A stretch of DNA of 64,000 bases from Bilabrum cf. latius (taxonomy: Eukaryota; Bigyra: Bicosoecida; Bigyra; Bicosoecida), in the NCBI GenBank assembly GCA_965178125.1, contig OZ237740.1, forward strand, positions 62,001 to 126,000, read 5' to 3'. Positions within the stretch are counted from its first letter, which is position 1; each line of letters opens with the position of its first letter. A program made the position numbers and the translations under genes. This document shows positions 1 through 12,454 of the stretch, piece by piece. Under the pieces are notes generated by a model, which was not told the DNA's origin, made no database searches, and was given only the letters and a program-made list of their open reading frames with translations.

Positions 1-3000
1 CGCGAGCTCCTCGGCCTCGACGAGAGCCTTGCGAGAGTCCGGCGGCAGGTCGTGCACGTCCTGCTCCAGGACGACCGTCTCAGTCTCGGCTGCCCGCGCC
101 GCCGCCACTGCCGCGGCTACGATTCGCGGTTTGCGCGGACCCGGTTCTATCTTGTCAAGCAGATCTAGCACATCTCCGGCAACCACGGGAAGCTCTGACG
201 TCTCACCCTCCCCTGCATCCACCCCACGGGACACGCCCGATTCACCCCTTCCTCTCCTAGAGTTGTCAGCGCTGCTTGCCACAGAGTTGGCTCCTGAAGT
301 GGCTTTGCTGTTGCCACCCCCACCTCCACTACCACCACTACTGCCGCCCATTCGCCGCCGCCGCCGCCGCCTGCTCGCCGCAGAGGCTGCATCGCCACCA
401 TCCTGGGCACTATCGCTTGCCTTGGGCCTCTAGCTTTTCTCTCTTTCTTGCTGCAGCTGTTCGTAGTACCTCTGTGCCTCTTTAGAGTGGGTCCCTGCAG
501 CCCAGCTGCCTGCGGGCATGGGCAGGTCGGTGGGCAGCGGCCTGAGCCCAATCGACTTCCGGGTCATTTCCACCGTGTCTGTCGCTTGGGGAATCTTCGC
601 GCCAGCATTACGCGGCGACAGGTTCAGTCTACGCCTCATATCTGCGTACGCCCGCTCGCATGCCTCTGCCTCTGCCCTCGTCCTAGCCACCCTCCTGTGG
701 TCGGCATCTACCTCCTACACCTGCCTAGCATGCAGTGCCCTGATGCGCTGCAACTGGCGTAAGGCAACCCTGTCGATGGCGCGGGCTGTGGCGGGCTGAT
801 TTACGTGCTGGTGATCCAACACCACCTCCTGCACCACCGGCACCACGTCGGATTCACCTGCCATCGAGCCACCGAGAGCCATGCACACCTGCCCTCTCGT
901 GGGGAGCAGCTCGCTAGTTTGCATCTCGGGAGTGACGTAGGGGTCACGGATGGCGAGAACTTCGACAGGGCCGAACTCGACCGACTCTGCCTCTTGATCG
1001 TGGTCCGTTGTGCCATCACGATGCACCTTGGCTCTCGCGGACAGCAGGTCCAGAGGGTGCATGCGAGCCTGTTCCTCCTCCTCTTTCGAGCCCCGTGCAG
1101 CGCCATTCAGGGAGCCATTGGCTCCGCTGGGAGCATCAGACTAGATCCGAGAGCGGAAGCTGGAGATGGGCATGGCAGTACCCAGCTTGCGGAGTCCTGG
1201 GCTCGGAGTGGCTCCAGCTTTGGCCTGCCTGTCCTCGTGGCCAGCAGCGGCTCGCACGGCTTCCTCTATTCCAGCGATACCATCCTCCTCTTGCGATCTC
1301 GGACGGATTCGTCCGGCCCGTCCTGCCCTCTCAGGGGGGCGCACCGGTGACATCTCCACGACCACGTCCACTGGGGTCACCGGGGCAGCTGGGCCCCTCT
1401 CCTTGGGCGCATCAATGTGCCTCGCTGGGGGACGCACGGTCCTGCACCGCTCTTCCCAGGCATGCGCCACTGCAAGTAGCTCCATTTCAGTTGTGAAGGC
1501 CGTGACACGGGCCATGTAGGGCATTCCGGCCTTCAGCTGCTTTTCCCCGTACAGTGGCTGGCCGTCGCAGTGCCCAGCGTACTCGACCTGACGCAGCATC
1601 GCCTCTCGTAGCCTCCAGACGCGCACGCGGTGTCGAATCGGTACCCAACTGTGCTGCCCAGGAAGACCACCGGTGCACGGATACAGATCCTGCGAGCTTG
1701 TGCCGGCAGTACGATCATCGTTGGCGCCCGTAGCTGTTGCCGCGGCGCTGTCCATCGCCTTTCCGGACCTGCCGCCTGCGCCCACTGCAGGCAATCTGCG
1801 CCCAGTTAATGCAGCGTTTGGGTTAGCCGAGGCCTGCACAATGATGGGCCCCCTATCCATGGCGAGATCAACCGCATCGCTGTCCATGAGCCCCCTGTAG
1901 CCCCTATTTCGCACCCCTGGAGGCTGGAAGGCGTATAGCTCCACTTCCCGTGCAGGCAGCCCCACTCGCCTGCGAAGGCACGCAAGCAGCTCCCTCATGT
2001 GCGCGAACGTGTCCACACGCAGCGACACCAGAGTCACAGAAGGCAGCCGGGCCGCCCTGTGCACTGGCATGGCTGCGATTGACTGCAGCACGGCGCGGGG
2101 ACTTGCCGTCCCGGTACTGACTCCCCGCAGCAGCGGCCTGGCCCCCGGGTACTTGGACAGCGTCTGGCAGATGCCTTGCAGGATGTCTCGGTTGACGCCA
2201 GACTGCTGCAGCCAGTACTTCGCTACTGCTCTCGGCACGTCGATCTCGCCCACGAGCGTGACAGAGTAGGTGCGGTGCACAGCCGGCACGGGGAGCGTGA
2301 GAACGTTGAAGGACTGGAAGGTGCGCGATCGATTCCCGCAATCTGGGCAGGTGAGCTCGTCCTGCAGCATTCCGCCCACGAGTCGGTTGGGCACGGAGCC
2401 GTCCTTCCTGCAGTGCTGCACCCACGCCTTGACGGCTGCCTGGTACCCCTCCGTGAGCGGCTGTGCCTCAAGCAAGAGAGGGTCGAATGGGACCAGGGCC
2501 TCGCGTGCCTTTGCCCCGGGGTCCTCCAGCTTCGAATTGTCTTCGCTGCTGCCGCCTGCACTGCCTTTGCTTTGTGCGCGCGCCATCGGCCAAGCGGTGT
2601 CGTCCTCGAGACAGCCGAATAGCTTGGCGAGGAGCTCGCCCGCGTCCTGCTGCACGCTGCCCGCCGCATCTGGCCAATGGTTTGCGATGGCCTGCTTCAG
2701 TGCCATCGGCCAAGTGAAGTTAGAGGTGGACTGCCACTGGCCCGCGATTGTTTGGGTGAGGGCCCGGGTAAAGTCTCCGCGGCTGCCGAACTTTGCCGCA
2801 GGGTTGATCAACGTGTCGGATCGGTGTCGCACAGCGATGGCTGCTAGCTCGGGAACGTGCACCAGACACTGCGCGACACGATGAGTATGGAAGAGGAATC
2901 GAAAAAGTTGCTTGGTCGTAAGTTATCTTTGCAAGCATGGCGTGTCATGTTCGCATTTGGCGAGTATGCATTCCAGTGTTTGACCAGGAATGCGTTCTCG

Positions 3001-3435
3001 AATGACTTGAAGGTACTTCACCAGTTAGGGGGTGAATCTCGCGGCAAATACAACTCTTACCTACAAGGGGGCCGCCATGTAGCACGAGTTGCCCAAATTA
3101 CAGAATCCCACTGCGCCTGAACCGACAGGGCCAGAGCCTTGCGATTCGACTTGCTGGCCAGAGGGCGAACCGATTCCGAGAAAGTCTACGAATGAGAACG
3201 CAGGCTATTCAGATGCAGGCTATTTCAGATGCTCCAACATGCTCCAGAGAGACCAAGTACTGATTGCTGCTCCGAAAACGAAGATTGTAGCAGACTGAAT
3301 CCACACGCCGAGGCCTTGGCGTTCCAAAGCGTCCACGATAACCTGTTGAAGCAGCGTCGCTATTCCAAATACCATCAATAAAACCGTGAGTGAACCTACT
3401 GATGTGGGAATAATGCAAAGGGGGTTGCAAATCAC
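1..3435 (-). CDS. Membrane-anchored ubiquitin-specific protease (USP/C19), 3' end beyond window
   Basis: This is a cysteine deubiquitinase that cleaves ubiquitin from proteins. It reads from ATG at 3435 in two exons, 3435-3061 and 2868 to the left edge. The 192-bp intron starts GTAAG and ends GCGCAG. The N-terminus has two hydrophobic stretches (about residues 10-30 and 45-60), so it is probably anchored in a membrane as USP30 is. The Cys box reads NLGNSCYM..PL, then TAG at the exon end, then CLVHVPEL from exon 2. A zinc-finger-like CPDCGNRS follows, and GQHSW is the likely His box. In-frame TAGs are at 3220, 3205, 3061, 1141, 715 and 430. The frame is open through all of them to base 1 with no TGA or TAA. 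The C-terminal part is low-complexity, with Arg and Gly runs. The family call is firm; the organelle is inferred. Confidence 0.88.
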
Positions 3436-3730
3436 ATCCCATCTCCAGGAACTTGCTTCGCCTCTCTATTCAGCCACAGGCTCATCCAGCGCAGTTTTGG
3501 GCTACGGAGGTGTATTTGCAACATATGAAGCCCCACCCGTTAGTAGTTGATTCATGCTGATATGGTTGTGAGAGAGAAGAGCGGCGAATCATGAATTTCT
3601 ATTCTTCTTCTTCGTATTGTGCTCAGTGCCACAGTTTGGCGATTCGTTCGTTCGTTCGCTGGCACCAAGGAATACCCGTCAGAGTATCTACACAGTAGCA
3701 GCAGTGCTGTTGTATAGCATTCATAATTTG

Positions 3731-6700
3731 TCACATACCAAACTCGTACGACCGCACCAGGTCGCCGTAGGCAGTCACCACCCTGCCGTCCTCAACCGAA
3801 AGGGACCTGCAGCCCTGCACCTTCTGCTGGTTTCCCAGCACCGCGGCAACGGCGGCAGGGATGGACGGCTCCTCGCCCGCCCCCGCCCCGCCAGCACGCC
3901 TCCCCCGACGGGCGCGCCTGTTTGAGCCGCCTGCCAGGAGGGCGTAGGCGGGGGCAGCCGAGGCAGGGTCCACGTCTGGCTCACCGAGCAGCGGGAGCTT
4001 CCAGACCTTGACGGCATTGTCCGTGCCCGCCGTCACCAGGAACCGCCCCATGAAAGACGCACTCGTCACACCCTTGGAAGGCAGCGAGCCGCATGCGACC
4101 ATGACGTGCACAGAGCGGCGGCCCCGGAGCCGCGCCAGGCGACGCCTCCTCCACGACCCACTGCCGGTGCCGCCGCTTGCGCCCGTCCCGTCCCCGCCCA
4201 TGCTCCCGGCAGCACATGTGCCAGGTGAAGATCCTGCTCCTGGTGCAGGTGCAGGTGCAGGTGCAGGTGCAGGTGCAGGTGCAGGTGCAGGTGCAGGGCC
4301 TGAGGCAGGTGCAGGTGCCGTCGCTGCGGTCTTTGCGATGAATTTCGCCTCGGCCACGGCAGGTGCTTCCCTTTGAGCCATGACCATGGGCACCGCTCTG
4401 TGCCTGTGCCTGTGCCTGGGTCTGGGCCTGGGCCCTCGACCATGCCATGGGTGCTGGTGCCTTGGCCTGATATACTCCTCCTCATCCTCATCATCGGAGG
4501 AGAGGCCATCATCGATAACGATATCGCCGCGCGCAAACAGGAACGGCGGGTTTATTTGCTGCCCCGGGCGCCACCAGCCCTGACCGCCCAGGACAGCCGT
4601 GTTTGGCATGGCAATCACGTTGCCGCCGGGGGCATTGTCCGAGTCAAGATCATCCCCTCTCCGCATGGCGCCAGGGACGGCCCTTGCAGGGTACATCACG
4701 TACTGCTTGGCTCGCATGCTATACCTGGGAATGAGCGCCAGCTCCCCCTCATCCGGGATGGCAGGGACCCTGGCCTCTTCCCTGCGGAACAGAACCAGCT
4801 GTCCCCTGGAGGTGGATACCGCTGCATACCCACCCGAGGCAACAAATAGCCGCGGGTGGGTCCCGTTGGTGAACTCGGGCCCCTGGGCCGGGTAAGTGAT
4901 CTTGTGGTGCAGGTGTCCCCTGGCTAGCAGCTCGTGAGGAGGAGAGGGCACCAGTCGCAGGTGGGTAGCAAGTGCTGCTTGTGCCGCTGGGGACAGCTCC
5001 ACGGGCTTCATGGCGTCGCCGGATCCGGAGCCAGACGAGGGTGGCTGGCCACCGCTGCTGCCGTGACCGCCCCCGCGCCCACCGCCACGACCACCGCCAC
5101 GACCACCGCCACGACCGCCGCCACGACCACCGCCACGACCGCCGCCACGACCACCACCACGACCGCCGCTACGACCACCACCACGACCGCCGCCACGACC
5201 ACCACCACGACCGCCGCCACGACCACCACCACGACCGCCGCCACGACCGCCGCCGCGCCCACTGCCATGGCGCCTACCGCGACTCCCGCCATCCCGCGGA
5301 ATCGCACCCTTCGACTTCTTCGAGACCTCGGGCTCCAGATCGCTGTCATCGGACTCTGCCTCCAGGGAGATGGGCCCGCACGCATCCGACTATACGTCAT
5401 TATAGACCGCCGTCATCGGTGGTGGGTGGACCTATGGTCCACCCAAAGGCTCGACTAGGTCACGAGGCTGGTCCATCACCTGTGGGGCCACCATTTCAGC
5501 ACCGTGATGCCGAGCTCGGTTCATGGGCCGCGCGATGGCGGGACGGATCTCATGAAGTTGCGGAACCAGCTCAGCCACCGGAGGAGCAGGCATGATGGGA
5601 CCTCTATCAAGAATCAGCTCACCGACCATCCCATTGCCTCCATCTTGCACCCCTTTCCCATCCGGCCCGATGTCCAGCGGAGCCCCACGGCCCTGGGACC
5701 ACATGTATCTCTGGCGACGAGTGGCCCTCTCGTGCGACCAGTAGGACGGAGGCATGCACCCTCGGAACAAGCCTGCCTCGCCTGCGCTAGGGTCGAAGAT
5801 CTGAAGGACGTTGCCGCTGCCGTATGGCTGTGCGCTGGCGAATATGACCTCTCCTGCGCCCGTGAAGGCGTACCCGTTCACTGGGTACGCCTGCCGCCGC
5901 CAGCGGGGGTGGTTCAGGTCTGAGATCAACTGATCAGGGCGGGGATCATCATCTGGCTAGCCTCCACGATCGCTGGTGGTTGCAGCGGCTGCCCCACCAT
6001 CCGCACCTGCCGGCTTCTCCTCACCCCCTGCCCCGCTAGATGCCGCCCCACCATCACCACCCGCCTGTATTCCTGCATCTCCGGCTCCGCCACATGCCTC
6101 TGACAGCGGTGGAATGGTCGGTATGTCAAACGCGGATGGAAGTTCCATTGGGACCTCCGATGGGTCCTTGTGGCCCATCGGGGCGTTCCGGGCCACTGCT
6201 GCTTCTGCGTGTATTGGGCGCACCTGTTGATCCGGAGGAAAGTGTGGTTGAATGAACTGAGGAGGTGGGACCGGTAGCAAGACATCAGGACCCGGCGCCA
6301 CAGGAATCTGGTCCCCACCACCCGCACCACCGTTGCCACCACCCACCGGAAGATCCCCCGAATCTCGCCCCGTAGCCTCACGGACGATCGCGTCCGCATC
6401 GGGGGCTGGCATCCCGATGAGCCTGGATAGGCCCCAGCTCTGCGCCCCGATGGAGATCAAGCCCAGGCCGTGCACGGGGTGGTACGTCGACTGGTCCCCT
6501 TCTTGTGCGCCTGCAATGGTCCACGCCAGCACCACCGACCCTGGGCCCACTCTACGGAGCACCGGGGCGAAGATGCTCCGCTCGTGCGGCTGCCAATCGT
6601 TCGTCTGCGAAGCGGTGCTGGTCACTGGGAGGGCCACAGGGTCCTTGTAGAGGGCGGGAGGGTATTCGTTGTCCTTGCCCAGCACGGTGGGCCTGCCCTC

Positions 6701-8332
6701 TCTCGCCAGCCACTGCTTGTCTCCATCGATCGCTTCCTGCGGCATGGGCCTGCCAATGTAGGCGTCCATCAGATCGCTTCTTCGCTTGAGTCCGGCGTCA
6801 CTCTCTGCCTCCGCCTCGGGAAGGAGCGTGGGTCGGGAGGCGGCAGGGTCGTCGTCGAACAGGCCCCCCAGGTCCGACTGATCTCCGGGTGGCTTCAACC
6901 ACGGCATTTCGCGGCTCCTGAAATCCTCCACGTATCCGCGATCCATCGCGACATCCAGTCGCAGGGGCCGGGAGAGCTCCCTCCCGGTCGCAAGGTCCAG
7001 CAGCCGCACGCACTGGTCCTGGGGCCCTGTCCTGCCCTCCATGCCCAGCACGATCCCCATCCGAGTGCCTGCCTCCAGAGGCACCACACGGCTGACAGAG
7101 GGCCCGCCAGGCGCGCCAGCACCGTCCAGGCCAACCACCCGACCGGGTGCGGTGGACGTTCCGCTATGTGCGGCGCCACTCCCTTCCGTGCTCGGTCCGA
7201 AATGGTACCGCATGCGCACGGAGCGGCCAGGGAGGTACTTGGCCTGCTCCCTCTCGGCGCGGCGACGCAGCTCCACCACTAGACCAGCGTCGTCTGCCTC
7301 CATGGCTCCTGGATCGATCTCATCCTCAACGTCCCGAGGCTGCAGCTGCACCAGCGCGGCGCTGACAGCGACGTGGCTGCGGCTCGCGTCTGGCCGCGGG
7401 CCCCTCCTAGAGAACAGGGGCAGGAGGGCACCGCTTGCCTGCACGGCGCATGCGACCACCCATCCGTCCAGCATGGTCGCAACTACAACAGCGACCAACG
7501 TGGTGTCAAGGCTGAGGGGGACAGGGCCGTCGGCCGCACCAGCTGCAGCCGCCGCCGCTGCTGGCTCCGTCTCAGCCGCACCACCCCTGCCCCTGGCCAG
7601 CAGCGCCTGAAGCAGGGCTAGCCCTTCCGCTGGCTCCAGGGGCTCAACGGACATATGAAGCAGCCGGGAGTCCCCAGGAAGGGGCAGTTCCCCCGCGGTG
7701 TCCCTCGTTGAACCTGTCCCCTCGGGCACGCTGGCCGCCCCATCGACCGTCCTGATCTGCTTGGCGTGGCCAGCCACCATCAGGCTCGTCCCGGAGATGC
7801 CAGAAGATACGATGACTGGCCCTTCACCCCCGCGCCATGTGATAGTCTGGTACTCTCCCGACCTGCCCCCTGCCATGCCGCGTTCCCGGCGCTTGCGAGC
7901 GGCGTACAGCCAGAACCACTTGGAGGCCAATCGGTGCACTTCCGCCTCGCTCAGCTCATCCTCTGTTTCCTTGCTCTCAGCAGCACCAGCAGCTGTCGCG
8001 TCGGCATCAGACTCGCGCTTTGATTGGCCGAGCGCAGCTCTAACGAGGCGGGCGGCCTGTCGGCCATCTCTCGAGTACCGACCGGCATCCACCTGGAACG
8101 CACCAAATTCGCGCTGGGAAAATGTTTTCCACGCCATGTCGGACATGGCAGCTGCACTCAATCTTCTTGACGCAAGACGCACAGCCAGGGCATCGGAGGG
8201 GTCCAGCAATGCGAGCACGGACCCTAGTTCTCGAGACCGCAAATGCTCCATCGTGAGGCCTGAGGATCCAACTGCAGACCCGCCCACGAGCGGCTCCCCA
8301 GCAGATGCAACCGCACCAGATGAGTCTACCAT
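3731..8332 (-). CDS. F-box-like and WD-repeat protein with RGG tract
   Basis: The protein has about 1,530 residues, starts at ATG 8332 (MVDSSGAV) and ends at TGA 3731. Residues near 30-80 resemble an F-box: LGSVLALLDPSDALAVRLASR followed by WKTFSQREFG. That would point to an SCF ubiquitin-ligase adaptor. The middle has scattered beta-propeller-like strands, and the C-terminus has a clear WD-type strand (FLVTAGTDNAVKVWKL). Between them lie a long Arg-Gly-Gly tract (5083-5256) and an Ala-Pro run (4240-4296). In-frame TAGs are at 5957, 5432 and 5390; each joins pieces that are open in the same frame. Under the standard code only three disconnected parts would be seen. F-box plus WD is an inference from pattern, so the adaptor role is moderate. 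An in-frame codon upstream (8455) is possible, but the ATG at 8332 is the better start. Confidence 0.72.
4240..4296. repeat. GGTGCA hexamer microsatellite in coding sequence
   Basis: A perfect GGTGCA tandem array reads on the minus strand as alternating Ala-Pro inside the F-box/WD protein. It is in frame and multiples of six keep the frame, so length changes are tolerated. Confidence 0.9.
5083..5256. repeat. RGGG-encoding tandem repeat
   Basis: Imperfect 12-bp units (CCACGACCNCCG type) encode Arg-Gly-Gly-Gly repeats on the minus strand in the F-box/WD protein. RGG tracts typically bind RNA and can be methylated on arginine; a role here is inferred. Confidence 0.88.
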
Positions 8333-8698
8333 ATTATTAAACACTGCACTTCGTTTAGGTGGGAGAAAGTCAGGGCTCAGCCGTGGGGATTCGGCGGCTA
8401 CCAAGAGATACGCATCGGTAAGAACAGGGCAATAACTGCATGTCACGTGAATCAACTCAGCATTACGCGCTTGGATTACGGCTATTTATACGACTTATCA
8501 CACACAACCTCACATGTATAGTCAGAATTTAGGAGTATCTTTGAGTACTTGGATGTGAAAGATCCGGCGCTGAACGGCGAGTTGGCTGCAAGGCAGTGCA
8601 TCTGGAAAAAAGGTTGCAACCGCACGAAGGAAATTAAAACCGCACGCAATAACCCGGAAGCATGCTAGATACACTCGCTATTTCAGCCTTAGAATGTA
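8333..8698. other. Intergenic region between ankyrin gene end and F-box/WD gene start
   Basis: AT-richer sequence holds the 3' side of the ankyrin gene and the presumed promoter of the F-box/WD gene. No coding exon is supported. It contains one perfect copy of the iterated palindrome GGTTGCAACCG at 8612-8622, the only copy outside coding sequence. Confidence 0.6.
8612..8622. repeat. Iterated palindrome GGTTGCAACCG (one of nine)
   Basis: Perfect copies also lie at 18471, 23186, 40094, 42258, 44221, 45009, 62861 and 62951. The core GGTTGCAACC is its own reverse complement. Seven of the eight coding copies read Val-Ala-Thr; the one at 45009 is in another frame (Leu-Gln-Pro). Confidence 0.85.
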
Positions 8699-10700
8699 TC
8701 AGTCAAATAGCGAAATCCCGTCGTCAGATGACTCTGAGCTTTCATCATCGCTGCAGTCGGTTGAATCGCCCCACACCCCCAAACACCTGCGGTCCGTCCG
8801 GGTGTCCAAGTCATTCCCTTTCAGACCGTCAGACGACTCACCCCCGGAGGTAGCTTCTTCTGCAGGTAGGGCCCAAGCTGCCTGCAGCAACGCAATGCAC
8901 TGCGCGTGCCCGCCGTGCTCCGCTGCTTCCTCCGGACCCATCACCTCGATCCTTCCATCCACACCGACCACCACCTCGCCCTTCATCTCGAGCCCCCCCG
9001 CCAGCTTGCCCAGCCTCAACCGCTTGGCCAGCTCTAGAGGCCTGCCCTCGCTCGCCGCCTGGAACACCATCCTCGCGTCCCTCTTAGCCTCCACTGCCCT
9101 CCTCCACCGAATGATCGCATTGGTGGGACGAGGATCCGCCCACTCAGCCCCGGCCATATCACCAGGCTTGCTTCTCTCGAACAGGTGCTGGAGCGCATCC
9201 CGCCTCGTGCGCACGGGTGGCTTGCATCTAAAGGACCCTATGGCTGCGATGATCTCCAGTCTGGCGCGTTTGGCACGATCCATCGGTATTGCCTCGAACC
9301 GGCTCAGGCGGCGCCTCGTGTGATCGGCCTCCTCGAAGAGGGCATGCAGCGGGGCGCCTGCTCGGAGGAGCAAGGCAACCACACCGCAGTGGCCTTGAGC
9401 AGCGGCCGTCGGAATCGGAGAGTGTCGCTGCGGGGCACTCGGCAGCGACAGGTCCCAGCACGGCACGGCGATCGCCCACGCATAGCATGGTGGTTTTGAA
9501 GGATTCACACGCGCATCCTGTCCGCGATCAAGAAATTAACTGACGAGTTCATGCTCACCATGGCGGTATTCCTATCGAACGCGTGCTTCGGGGGCACAAG
9601 CCGCGCGCCCCACTGGACTAACAATGCGGCACAGGCAGTGGACCCAGCCATGGATGCTGCTGCCAGGGGCGTCAGACCTTCCTGCAGCATAGGAGAATAT
9701 CAATCAAATGGAATTATTGGCATTTTCCCATCAAAGTAGATGAATATCGCACCAAGACAGTGTCCCTCGTTGCCCCTGCCAGTGGGCCACCGGACTGCTG
9801 CAACCTGTCTCGCAGCGCGCAGCTTTCGGTGCTTACGGTTGGCGCTTCGAAGTCTGCCCCGGCTCGCAGCAATGCCCGGCACAGTTGTGACGACGTGGAC
9901 CTGGCGGCATATGCCAGGGCAGATACCCGGTTCCGTCCCTAGACTTTGTCCCTTGTCTGCGCGGACTGTGCTAGCAGATGCTTCAGCAGAAACACACTAA
10001 GCTATGGATCGGGAAGGCCGAATCGATTCAAAAACATGCAATGTGCGACAGAATTATTGAATAGGGGCCAAACTCACCACCGCCATAACTCTACCTTGAT
10101 GCACTCCGGCCACGGGCCCCATGGGGGACGCTCCCCAGTCCACAAGCACCTAGCCTGCGTCATGTGCGCCCCACTGGGCAGCGTAAACGAGGACGGAGAG
10201 TCCCCGCTGCGATTGAAAGTAACCTGTTGCAAGCTGGACTAGCATAGATACGGGCCCGGTGGACTAGCGGTCGTAAACAGCAGCACGCCAGGCCTCAAGA
10301 CGGCCTCCCGACGTTTGGGCTAGCACTACTAGAACTTCCAGTCTAGTAGTAGAGCGGGACCACGGTCTCACCTAGTCACACAGGTCCGGCTGTGCCCCAG
10401 CATCCAAGAGCACGCTCACAACCTCGGGATGATTCCAGCACGCCGCAACTACAAGCGGCGAGAACACCTTCTGCGACAGTGGCTAGCAAGAGCCCGCGTG
10501 TGCAGCTGTTGTCGCAAGTGCTGCCAGGTCACCACGAGACGCCAAAAAACGAGGACTGCTGTTCCGGAAGCAGAACTTACCCATTCTGACGAGCAAGAAG
10601 GGCCTGCCCCCTCGTCAGGGCTTGCTCCCATCCGCAGCAGCAGACGGCACATAGTGGCGTTGCCGCTCTCGGCAGCGAGAACCAGAAGCGGGATGCCTGA
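8699..10700 (-). CDS. Ankyrin-repeat protein, six exons found, 5' end unresolved
   Basis: Phase-consistent exons are 10700-10581, 10470-10372, 10206-10095, 9970-9837, 9681-9559 and 9427-8699, ending at TGA. Each joins with matching phase and GT..AG introns. The early exons each encode about one ankyrin repeat: LLVLAAESGN..LLLRMGAS, PLVVAACWNHPEVVSVLLDAGA, VLVYAAQWGA..VLVDWGAS, ALAYAAR..RALLRAGAD, TPLAAASMAG..LVQWGA and PTAAAQGHCGVVALLLRAGA. The C-terminus is charged and acidic (SDDESSESSDD). In-frame TAGs are at 10372 (last codon before a donor), 10150 and 9939. Ankyrin repeats mediate protein binding; the partner is unknown. The first exon upstream of 10700 could not be fixed. Confidence 0.8.
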
Positions 10701-11702
10701 CTGCGTAGGAGCTCAACTAGATGCGACTGGCGCTCACGTGCTCGCATACGTGATTGAAATCACTCTATATACTCCGGCAGATTGCGTGCTTGGCTGCACG
10801 AGCGACTCACTGTGGTGCACGTGTCTGGCGCGATCCCAGCTGACAGCATGCACGCAGTGGCCTGGGTTTGACCCTAGCACACCGCAAGAACAATATTGGG
10901 CTCGTGCTCCTGCTCATAGGAGAGTTACGTACACACTTAAGCACTGACATGTGTTGCTGTGCCCGGATGATGTGCATGGGTAGTAGTGAGGAGAGATCTG
11001 ACTTTATTGCGTCTGACTGTTAAATCGTCTATTCGGGGATCATCATGAAGGCACCCCATTGCGCCGACAGGGTCCTTGGAGTACAAGCACTATCGTAACA
11101 TGAAATAAGGGTCACGTCTGCGACGCATTGATAACATTCAGTTGAAGTCAATCCGATCCATCAACTATTCCGCGAAACAGTATCAACGCAACGGGCAGCC
11201 GCACCTATTCTCCTCGGCAGGATTATAGAGTATATCGTCATCAATAAGTTTACGCGGATATTTTCTCATAGAACCGTACATGAGCTCTGGGGACACCACG
11301 ATACCACTATGCCTCATCAAGATCGGGTCATTCGATCGGAGCGTCGCAGAAGAGGGGCAGCCGAAAGCAACGACCTCGCCATGGCAGTCGCCGACAACAA
11401 GGCTGTTTGGACCAGAACGGGCAGCAGGACGGGGTGCCGGCAGCGGGCGCCGGAGGGAACGTGAACGCTGACGCTCTTCAGGCCATTTCAGGGTGGAGCT
11501 CAGGTGGTTTAGGCCATTTCAGCTGAAGCGTAAAGCCTGATAGGCCCCGGGCCTTCGTTCCAGATGTAATTTCGCAATATAGTGCGCTTTCGAGTTGATT
11601 TCATTCCCTCACCCTGGGTATAGGTGCTGCTGCATCATACTGAGTGAACTCTGGAGTCTCGATGAGTGCCACAGAGATACAGAAAGATAATCGTCGTGAC
11701 GC
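10701..11702. other. No supported gene; may hold the ankyrin gene's first exon
   Basis: About 1 kb of mixed composition between the ankyrin gene and ARPC5. Short open frames exist, but none shows homology, codon bias or splice-phase agreement. The missing 5' end of the ankyrin gene and its promoter are expected here. Confidence 0.5.
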
Positions 11703-12247
11703 TTATACGCCCTTGGTCTCAGTCATAGTTCTGACAATAGTAGCCAGCCCTCCCTTGCTCAGGCAGTGTGCATGCCACTTCAGCATGCTGCTCAACGAGA
11801 TCCCCTCCTCCATGGCTCGGTACACGTATTTCATGAGCGTGTCGCACTGCGCGTCGTCCAATCCATCCACGCAGTCTCTAATTTTAGCCTCTCTTACGGC
11901 GGCAATTGCTCGCATTACTACTCTAAAGTTGTCATCCTGCGTTCATGTAAGGGATACGGGCAATCGTAAATACTAGCTAGCAAGCACAGTATCAAGCAGC
12001 GCTCCAGGCAAACGTGTGGACACCTCACCTTAATCTCTTGACTTGGAACACTCAGCGGAGGTCTATTTAGCGAAGCTGCAACGGCTTTCATCGGCTTCTT
12101 CGAAGCAATCAATCCCTCAACTTCTGCTGCTCGCTGGGCAACCTCCTCCGCATACTTTGCCAAGCGAGCCGCCTTCTTCGCCTCCTTATCGCGCGTCTTT
12201 GCAGATACCTCAGGGGCTGCTCCACCAGCTCCGGATACGGCGGCCAT
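11703..12247 (-). CDS. ARPC5: Arp2/3 complex subunit 5 (p16-ARC)
   Basis: ARPC5 is a small subunit of the seven-part Arp2/3 complex that nucleates branched actin. Two exons, 12247-12029 and 11936-11703, give 150 residues, the family's usual length, ending at TAA. The phase-0 intron (GTGAGG..CAG) splits the conserved block VPSQEIK / DDNFRVVM. Family landmarks visible are AVAASLNRPPL, VDGLDD..DTLMKYVYRAME, MLKWHAHCLSKGGLATIVR and a final TETKGV. It has no in-frame TAG, so it is one of the few genes here a standard-code annotation would get right. The assignment rests on recognised family sequence over the full length. Confidence 0.93.
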
Positions 12248-12454
12248 CGCAGGCAGATCTTACGAATGATTTTCGTATCCAATCCTTGTGGTTGCGGAAC
12301 ATGCTGTGGCGCCGCGCATCAGGAGGTTGAGCAAAATTTCATGGCAGTGCGCTAATACTAGAGGTATAGCGATGAACGAAGGCAGTTCCACACACAACAC
12401 TGGCAATGGGACTCGCTGCGAGCACAAATGCCTCGCTACGGGTAAACTGCAAAG

